DNA from: Bacteroidia bacterium
Lineage (GTDB): Bacteria > Bacteroidota > Bacteroidia > Bacteroidales > Azobacteroidaceae
Length of the DNA stretch: 13,497 nucleotides
Direction: 5' to 3'
NCBI GenBank assembly: GCA_025996895.1
Contig: BNTW01000073.1
Location: forward strand, 1-13,497
Every line of letters begins with the position of its first letter. The first letter of the stretch is position 1. Below, in pieces: positions 8,539 to 13,497 of the stretch. The notes beneath the pieces were generated by a model. That model saw only the letters and a program-made list of their open reading frames with translations. It was not told where the DNA came from and did not search any database. Made by a program: the position numbers and the translations under genes.

Positions 8539-8550
8539 ACAATATATACC

Positions 8551-9351
8551 ATGAAAGGATTAAAAGGAAAAGCCGCTATTGTTACCGGCGGCTCAAGAGG
8601 AATAGGGAAAGCAACGGTAGAACGTTTATTGGAAGAAGGCGTAAAAGTCCTGTTCTGCGGACGCAATGAAAAAACCGGTTTGGCAACCTTGGCAGAATTC
8701 AAACAAAAATACGGAGATGCCGTGTTTTTTATCGCCTGTGATATGGAAGCCAAAGAAACGCCGGCAATGCTTGTCTCAAAAGCGAGGGAACTTTTCGGCG
8801 AATTGGATTTTTTAGTCAACAATGCTTTCCCCTTTACGGCGAAAGCCTTGGATGCCACGTATGAAGACTGGCAACATGCGTTTATGGCAGGTCCGGCGGC
8901 TTATGCCCGCATGATTGCCGAATTTGTGAAACAACGGGAGAAAAAAGAAGGTGCGATAGTCTGTATTTCAAGCATCTCCGGACATATCGCTCAACCCATG
9001 CGTTGGACCTACAATGCGGCAAAAGGCGCTGTCAAACAGTTGATTCGCTGTGCGGCAATGGATTTGGCACCGGCTATCCGGGTAAACTGCATAAGCCCCG
9101 CCTGGGTTTGGACGGACGAAGTAGCCAAAGCTACTCCTGACGGAACACGGGCAAGCGTGCCTCAGGCATGGGATGAATATCATCTGTTGCAAAAATTGCA
9201 GGAACCGTCTCAGATTGCCGCAACCGTCGCCTTTTTACTGAGTGATGATGCCGCCGTTGTAACGGGACATGACCTTTATGCCGATTCCGGCTATCTGGCT
9301 ATGGGACCGGAAGGATTGGGGAAAACCGCCAATTTCGCGGGGAGCGTATAG
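8551..9351 (+). CDS. SDR family NAD(P)-dependent oxidoreductase
   Basis: 266 residues from ATG 8551. A TTG five codons upstream (8536) is in frame but less likely. Classical SDR features: TGGSRGIG cofactor motif at 12-19, NNAF where most members have NNAG, and a catalytic S141/Y154/K158 set (SSISG and YNAAK). The C-terminal part has RVNCISPAWVWT and VTGHDLYADSGY, typical of classical tetrameric SDRs. An arginine in the glycine motif and GRN after the second strand hint at NADP(H) preference, but this is weak evidence. In sugar-acid pathways, SDRs oxidise the aldose to a lactone or a 2-keto-3-deoxy acid to a diketo acid, and either would fit here. Located between the MFS and cyclase genes in the same operon. 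Confidence 0.9.
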   Translation: MKGLKGKAAIVTGGSRGIGKATVERLLEEGVKVLFCGRNEKTGLATLAEFKQKYGDAVFFIACDMEAKETPAMLVSKARELFGELDFLVNNAFPFTAKALDATYEDWQHAFMAGPAAYARMIAEFVKQREKKEGAIVCISSISGHIAQPMRWTYNAAKGAVKQLIRCAAMDLAPAIRVNCISPAWVWTDEVAKATPDGTRASVPQAWDEYHLLQKLQEPSQIAATVAFLLSDDAAVVTGHDLYADSGYLAMGPEGLGKTANFAGSV

Positions 9352-9352
9352 A

Positions 9353-9394
9353 GAGTTAAGAGTTAAGAACTAAGAACTAAAAGTTAAGGATTAA
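9353..9394 (+). repeat. Six tandem heptamers in spacer before cyclase-family gene
   Basis: Right after the SDR stop the spacer reads as 7-base units: GAGTTAA, GAGTTAA, GAACTAA, GAACTAA, AAGTTAA, GGATTAA, then a degenerate TCATTAT before the ATG at 9403. The GAGTTAA unit is also found in the array at 6223-6250. With a period of 7 and no longer conserved repeat or spacer, this is not a CRISPR. The last units contain AAGGA about 12 bases before the start, which could act as a ribosome site. Confidence 0.85.
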
Positions 9395-9402
9395 TCATTA
9401 TT

Positions 9403-10044
9403 ATGAGTAAGATAATTGATTTGACTGCGCCGATGTTTGATGGCGCGCCTACGATGGCAATGGATCCGAAGTTGTCGATTTCCTGGCATTGTTCGTTGGA
9501 AACACTGGGATACAATCTTTCCCGGGTGACCATGTCCACGCATCAGGGAACGCATATCGACGCTCCCCGTCATTTTTTTAACAAGGGCGAATGTATTGAT
9601 GAAGTGGCTTTGGAACGCTGTGTGGTACGCGCCGTCAAAGTGGATTTGACAGGGAAACAACCCGGTGAGCCGATTGAACCCATTGACTTGGAGCCTTACA
9701 GCAACCGGATAGAGGAAGGATGCAGCGTTTTGTTGCATACCGGATGGGACAAGCATTTTCCCAATCCGTCCTTTTTTACAGGCTTTCCCTATGTTTCCAA
9801 ATCGCTTGCCGTTTGGTTTGCGGAGAAAAAAGTCGGCCTGATAGGAATGGATATGCCCACTCCTAACAGCGATGATTGGAAATATGTTCATGTGAAAATG
9901 TTGGGTGCCGGCATCCTGATTGTCGAAGGGTTGGCAAATATGGAACAACTTCCCGATGATGTTCCTTTTACTTTCTTTTCGCTGCCGCTGAAATTGCAGG
10001 GACGTGATGGCTCGCCGGTACGGGCGATAGCGATATTGGATTAG
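9403..10044 (+). CDS. Cyclase family (kynurenine formamidase-like) metal-dependent hydrolase
   Basis: 213 residues, the normal length of the 'putative cyclase' family. The hallmark metal-binding motif is intact: H47-Q-G-T-H51-I-D53-A-P-R-H57. A C-terminal LGAGILIVEG segment carries Glu175, a candidate for the remaining conserved acidic residue. Known members are Zn or Mn hydrolases of amide or ring bonds, such as kynurenine formamidase and isatin hydrolase. No tryptophan-pathway neighbour is present here. Set between an SDR and a rhamnosidase and in an operon with an aldolase, it is more likely to act on a sugar lactone or a keto-acid intermediate. That is inference, and no such activity can be proven from the motif. 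No signal peptide, so cytoplasmic. Confidence 0.88.
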   Translation: MSKIIDLTAPMFDGAPTMAMDPKLSISWHCSLETLGYNLSRVTMSTHQGTHIDAPRHFFNKGECIDEVALERCVVRAVKVDLTGKQPGEPIEPIDLEPYSNRIEEGCSVLLHTGWDKHFPNPSFFTGFPYVSKSLAVWFAEKKVGLIGMDMPTPNSDDWKYVHVKMLGAGILIVEGLANMEQLPDDVPFTFFSLPLKLQGRDGSPVRAIAILD

Positions 10045-10077
10045 GTAATGATAATTTTGAATTTAGTAAAAATAAGC

Positions 10078-13000
10078 ATGAGAACAAAAAATTTGTATTT
10101 ATTATTTTTTTTATTTGCCGCTTTAACGGCAAAAGCACAAAACGCTGTTTTTGTAGAAAACCTGCGTTGTGAATACATGAACAACCCGCTGGGCATTGAT
10201 ATTCAACACCCAAGACTTAGTTGGGAAATCGCCTCTGTTGAGAAAAATAAATGGCAAAAAGCCTATCAAATCTTAGTGTCGTCCGATGTCGCTTTGCTCG
10301 AAAAAGACAAGGCAGATGTGTGGGACAGTAAAAAAACAAGCAGCAACCGCACCAATCAGATTGCCTATCAAGGAAACGCATTGCAAGCCAATACGCTCTA
10401 TTATTGGAAAGTGCGCGTTTGGGACGAAAAAGGGAAACCCTCTGCATGGAGTGCCGTTGCCCGGTTTCTGGTAGGTCCGCTCACGGTAGCCGACTGGGAA
10501 GCGCAATGGATTGGCGATAAGGAATACCCCATTCCGGTGGAAGATATCTATTACAAACATTCCGGTTTTCGTTCCGCGCAGGAAACGAATCCCGATGTAA
10601 AAAAATGGGCAATCATTGACTTGGGCAAAGAACAAATCATTGATGCCGTCAAACTGTATCCGGCACATCGCAGGGAAACCTCTTTTCCGCTGCATTTTAG
10701 CATCGAAATAGCCGCTTCTCCTGATTTTTCTTCCGCCCAAACGATTGTCGATGAAAAGGAAAAAGACATCAAAATCGCTCCGAGTGAATTTTATTACAAA
10801 GCCCTATCTACTCCTGTTACAGGAAGATATATCCGGTTGAATGTACTAAAAATGGCTTCCGTGGACAAAGACAAATATGAATACGGATTAGCCGAATGGG
10901 AAATACTCCGTGACAAGGAAAATGTGGCAATCCATCAACCGGTAACGATTTCCGACCCGGAACAACTGGAATATCCCTGGTTGCCCGAATATATGACCAA
11001 TGGCAAATTGCTGACCGACGGTTTTTTCAAAGCCAATAACCGCCCGGCTTACAGCGATAAAATTCCACCATCGCCTTTGTTGCGCAAGGAAATTTCAATC
11101 AATAAAAAAATCAAAAATGCTTTTTATTCTACCTCAGCTTTAGGTATTTACGAAGCGTATATTAACGGTAAAAAAGTGGGCATCGGTGTTCTTGCGCCCG
11201 AATTTACGGATTACGACAATCATCATCAGTTCCAAACTTACGAAGTGACGGATTTATTGCAACCGGGGAAAAATGCCTTGGGAGCCATGCTGGCGGATGG
11301 CTGGTATGCCGGTGCGCGTTGGTCGCATAACTTGCGCGGAGGTTATGGCTTTTACCGCAAATTTATCGGTCAATTATTGATTCATTACGAAGACGGAACT
11401 TCGGAAATCATCGGAACAGACAACACATGGAAATACAACCCCAATGGTCCGATTACGGAAGCCGCCTTTTTTACCGGCGAATTATATGATGCCCGCAATG
11501 AATGTCAAGGCTGGGATAAACCCGGATATAACGATAGTAACTGGCTGAATATTACCGCTTTTCCGAACGAAAAAGTCAATCTCGTTGCACAGATGAACGA
11601 GCCAATCGCCGTTATCCATGAACTCAAACCGGTTTCCGTTCACAAAATCGGACACAACACCTATATTTTCGATATGGGACAAAACATGGTAGGCTGGTGT
11701 AAATTGAATTTGTCCTACAATCCCGATAATCTCATCCGTCTTCGTTACGGCGAAATGCTGTATGCCGATGGTTCGCTCTACACAGATAATCTTCGCGGAG
11801 CCAACCCGATAGACCGGTACATTCCCGGTAACGAACAACGTATCAATTATGAGCCGCGTTTCACGTATCACGGATTTCGCTACGTGGAAATTGAAGGATT
11901 AACGCAAGAACCCGAACCCGACAATCTGTTGGGCAAAGTAATTGCATCGTCCTCGCCCGTTACCGGTTCATTCGCCTGTTCCAATCAAGATGTCAATAAA
12001 CTGTGGGAAAATATCCGCTGGACGCAATGGGGTAATTTGACTTCCATCCCCACCGACTGTCCGCAACGCGATGAGCGCGAAGGCTGGATGGCGGATGCAC
12101 AAGTTTTCTCACAAACGGCAATTTACAACCTGGATATGGCCGGCTTTTATACGAAATGGGCGCGCGACATTCGCGATTGTCAACGTGAAGACGGTCGTTT
12201 TCCCGATATTGTTCCGCACGATGGCGTTGAGGGTTTCTTCAATTCTCCGGGCTGGTCGGATGCCGGAGTAGTCATTCCCTGGCGATTGTATGAGAATTAT
12301 GGCGATACAACTGTTTTATCGCAACAATATGCCGCAATGAAAAAATACATTGATTGCATTTACCAATACAATCCCGGCTTTTTATGGAAGAATTTGGTAG
12401 GTGCGATGAATGGCGACTGGCTGAACGGCAATACAATCATTTCCGACGATTATCCTAAAACAGGAGGTGCCGTTCCGGATGATGTGTTTGCAACGGCTTA
12501 TTTCGCTTATTCCACCCAAATTTTGGCTAACTCTGCCAATTTGTTGGGAAAAACGCGAGATTACCGGTATTACGACCAATTAGCAAGCTCTATCCGGAAA
12601 GCCTTTGTCGAAAATTTTGTTTCTGCCGACGGGAAAATCAAGGGCGATACGCAAGCCGGATATGCCATGGCACTGCAATTCAATTTGCTACCTCAAAATT
12701 TGCAAGCTAAAGCAGCCGCCAATATGGTGGAAACCATTAAAGCTTACGATTATCGCATATCCACAGGCATTCACGCTACCATTTGGCTGATGAACCAGTT
12801 GAGCGAATACGGCTATTCCGATGTTGCCTACCGCTTACTGATTAGCCGCCGTTTTCCCTCTTGGTTTTATTCGATAGACCAGGGCGCAACGACGATTTGG
12901 GAACGTTGGGACGGTTATGTGGCCGGGCGCGGATTTCAGGATGCCGGCATGAATTCCTTCAATCACGTAGCCATAGGAGCCGTAGGCGAATGGATGTACA

Positions 13001-13269
13001 GCCATATACTGGGTATTCAGTTGGACGAAAGCCAACCCGGGTACCGTCATTTCTACATCAAACCCGTACCGGGCGCCGGTTTGGAATGGGCAAATGGCAG
13101 CTATCACGCCATCATCGGAAATATCGAAGTGGCTTGGACAAACAAGGATAATACCTTCACGCTGGATGTAACCGTTCCGGCAAATACGGAAGCAACTGTT
13201 GTGCTACCGTTTGGGGATAAAACCTGTCGGGTTGGTTCGGGGAAACACAGTTTCAATGTAAGACATTAA
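10078..13269 (+). CDS. GH78 family alpha-L-rhamnosidase with inserted F5/8C (discoidin)-like domain
   Basis: 1063 residues from ATG 10078, which gives a Sec signal ending LTAKAQ. An in-frame ATG ten codons upstream (10048) would put MIILNLVKIS before the signal and is less likely. Domains: fibronectin-III-like about 25-140, then after WIGD a discoidin-like sandwich about 155-280 (KWAIIDLG, GRYIRLNVLKM, GLAEWEIL), Bac_rhamnosid_N about 330-490, the FDMGQN beta domain about 520-630, the catalytic barrel about 640-975 and the C-terminal beta domain. The inserted module sits where SaRha78A carries its rhamnose-binding CBM67, so a sugar-binding role is likely. Active-site residues are complete: D660, R664, E666 (acid), W670, D673, E942 (base) and H963, so this one should be a true alpha-L-rhamnosidase. 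It is a paralogue of the GH78 at the left of the window over the shared domains, but is not lipid-anchored. Confidence 0.95.
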   Translation: MRTKNLYLLFFLFAALTAKAQNAVFVENLRCEYMNNPLGIDIQHPRLSWEIASVEKNKWQKAYQILVSSDVALLEKDKADVWDSKKTSSNRTNQIAYQGNALQANTLYYWKVRVWDEKGKPSAWSAVARFLVGPLTVADWEAQWIGDKEYPIPVEDIYYKHSGFRSAQETNPDVKKWAIIDLGKEQIIDAVKLYPAHRRETSFPLHFSIEIAASPDFSSAQTIVDEKEKDIKIAPSEFYYKALSTPVTGRYIRLNVLKMASVDKDKYEYGLAEWEILRDKENVAIHQPVTISDPEQLEYPWLPEYMTNGKLLTDGFFKANNRPAYSDKIPPSPLLRKEISINKKIKNAFYSTSALGIYEAYINGKKVGIGVLAPEFTDYDNHHQFQTYEVTDLLQPGKNALGAMLADGWYAGARWSHNLRGGYGFYRKFIGQLLIHYEDGTSEIIGTDNTWKYNPNGPITEAAFFTGELYDARNECQGWDKPGYNDSNWLNITAFPNEKVNLVAQMNEPIAVIHELKPVSVHKIGHNTYIFDMGQNMVGWCKLNLSYNPDNLIRLRYGEMLYADGSLYTDNLRGANPIDRYIPGNEQRINYEPRFTYHGFRYVEIEGLTQEPEPDNLLGKVIASSSPVTGSFACSNQDVNKLWENIRWTQWGNLTSIPTDCPQRDEREGWMADAQVFSQTAIYNLDMAGFYTKWARDIRDCQREDGRFPDIVPHDGVEGFFNSPGWSDAGVVIPWRLYENYGDTTVLSQQYAAMKKYIDCIYQYNPGFLWKNLVGAMNGDWLNGNTIISDDYPKTGGAVPDDVFATAYFAYSTQILANSANLLGKTRDYRYYDQLASSIRKAFVENFVSADGKIKGDTQAGYAMALQFNLLPQNLQAKAAANMVETIKAYDYRISTGIHATIWLMNQLSEYGYSDVAYRLLISRRFPSWFYSIDQGATTIWERWDGYVAGRGFQDAGMNSFNHVAIGAVGEWMYSHILGIQLDESQPGYRHFYIKPVPGAGLEWANGSYHAIIGNIEVAWTNKDNTFTLDVTVPANTEATVVLPFGDKTCRVGSGKHSFNVRH

Positions 13270-13289
13270 AAGAATTAGTTAAACAAAAT

Positions 13290-13337
13290 ATGTATTTATT
13301 AGGATATGACATAGGAATAATTCTATGCACATTCTAA
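13290..13337 (+). pseudogene. Interrupted N-terminus of an FGGY-family carbohydrate kinase
   Basis: An ATG 20 bases after the GH78 stop starts a 15-codon frame reading MYLLGYDIGIILCTF and then TAA. The first nine residues, MYLLGYDIG, are what I know as the start of Bacteroidota FGGY sugar kinases, which usually continue with SSSVKAS or similar (the phosphate-1 motif of the actin-like fold). Homology stops after base 13316. About 60 bases further on is an insertion sequence end with a transposase C-terminus, so the gene was probably split by transposition, and its remainder may lie beyond the window. The match is only nine residues, but its position, spacing and A-rich leader fit a real operon gene. 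The usual role would be phosphorylation of a released sugar. Confidence 0.6.
13310..13327. repeat. Imperfect palindrome at the kinase break point
   Basis: CATAGGAAT-A-ATTCTATG pairs over eight bases per arm with one unpaired G. It covers the exact place where kinase-like coding stops. The element AATTCTATG (13319-13327) recurs as a direct repeat at 13348-13356. It may belong to the mobile-element end or be a scar of insertion, and chance in A/T-rich DNA is possible. Confidence 0.4.
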
Positions 13338-13373
13338 CTAAATTTAAAATTCTATGATTAATTTTGTTACTAA

Positions 13374-13497
13374 GGGAGCGTCCGTAAATAATTTTCACAT
13401 TTTATTAGGTTTTATGACATAATTCCACTCGCCATGGAACTTATATTTTTTAAGATTTATTGCATTTAACTCTTCATCGCTTATCACTATTCCTTTT
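13374..13497 (-). mobile_element. End of an ISAzo13-like insertion sequence (continues past window)
   Basis: The minus-strand transposase end at 13395 is followed, toward the kinase remnant, by a segment that on the + strand starts GGGAGCGTCCGTAAAT (from 13374). This looks like the outer part of an IS terminal inverted repeat: G-rich tip, then A/T. The other terminus is outside the window, so the repeat cannot be paired and no target duplication can be checked. The exact boundary could lie anywhere from 13317 to 13394, and the 57 A/T-rich bases at 13317-13373 are unexplained. Confidence 0.6.
13395..13496 (-). CDS. C-terminal fragment of ISAzo13-family transposase
   Basis: On the minus strand a frame runs in from the right edge for 33 codons and ends at TGA (13397-13395). 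The peptide contains GIVISDEELNAINLKKYKF and then HGEWNYVIKPNKM. The pattern 'V-S-D-E-E-x-x-x-x-N-L/I ... F-H-G-E-W-N-Y-x-I-x-P' is, from memory, the conserved C-terminus of ISAzo13-like (Rhodopirellula-type DDE) transposases. The DDE catalytic residues lie outside the window. It points opposite to the operon, and its end close to a TIR-like sequence is what one expects for the 3' side of an IS. Confidence 0.7.
   Translation of the reverse strand, partial: KGIVISDEELNAINLKKYKFHGEWNYVIKPNKM

Noticed and set aside
8523..8550. Rho-independent terminator after the MFS gene
   Set aside because: The inverted repeat is short, all but free of G/C and has no following T-run.
9353..9394. CRISPR-like array
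   Set aside because: The repeat is only 7 bases with no unique spacers, so it is a simple tandem repeat.
10048..10077. Upstream ATG as the start of the second GH78
   Set aside because: Starting at 10078 gives a canonical Sec signal peptide aligned with that of the GH43 protein, while the upstream start adds ten extra residues before it.

Overview
This window looks like part of a glycan-use operon from a member of the Bacteroidota, most likely the order Bacteroidales. The grounds are multi-domain GH78 alpha-L-rhamnosidases with lipoprotein or Sec signals, A-rich leaders with few Shine-Dalgarno sites, heptamer repeats of the GAATTAC kind in spacers, and a Bacteroidales-style FGGY kinase N-terminus. 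No rRNA, tRNA, CRISPR array, SusC/SusD pair or transcription regulator is visible.

Layout: every intact gene is on the + strand with spacers of about 50 bases or less, some overlapping, so this reads as one transcription unit that enters from the left. Positions 1-235 hold the end of a secreted-type protein resembling the C-terminal beta domain of DUF4832 proteins. Four exported or membrane-anchored genes or gene parts follow or flank the core: a GH78 lipoprotein (257-3055), a Tat-signal cellulase-like TIM-barrel protein (3060-3944), a GH43 enzyme with a C-terminal CBM6-like domain (3941-5299) and, at the far end, a second GH78 with an inserted discoidin/F5-8C-like domain (10078-13269). Between them lie five genes without signal peptides: a DHDPS/KDG-type aldolase, a D-2-hydroxyacid dehydrogenase, an MFS transporter, an SDR oxidoreductase and a cyclase-family metal hydrolase.

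Working model (inference): the exported enzymes remove rhamnose and arabinose or xylose-type sugars from a plant or algal glycan. The MFS protein imports a released sugar or sugar acid. The SDR, hydrolase, aldolase and hydroxyacid dehydrogenase then oxidise and cleave it to a 2-keto acid and an aldehyde by a non-phosphorylative route. The sugar itself is not proven by the sequence.

The right end is broken. Twenty bases after the second GH78 gene, nine codons match the start of a Bacteroidales FGGY sugar kinase and then homology stops. About 60 bases further on lies the end of an insertion sequence carrying, on the minus strand, the C-terminus of an ISAzo13-like transposase. The most notable points are the loss of a conserved active-site tryptophan in the first GH78, the interrupted kinase, related heptamer repeats in two operon spacers, a near-identical signal-peptide segment on two unrelated enzymes, a shortened cellulase-like barrel, and the unexplained sugar-acid module between the two rhamnosidases.
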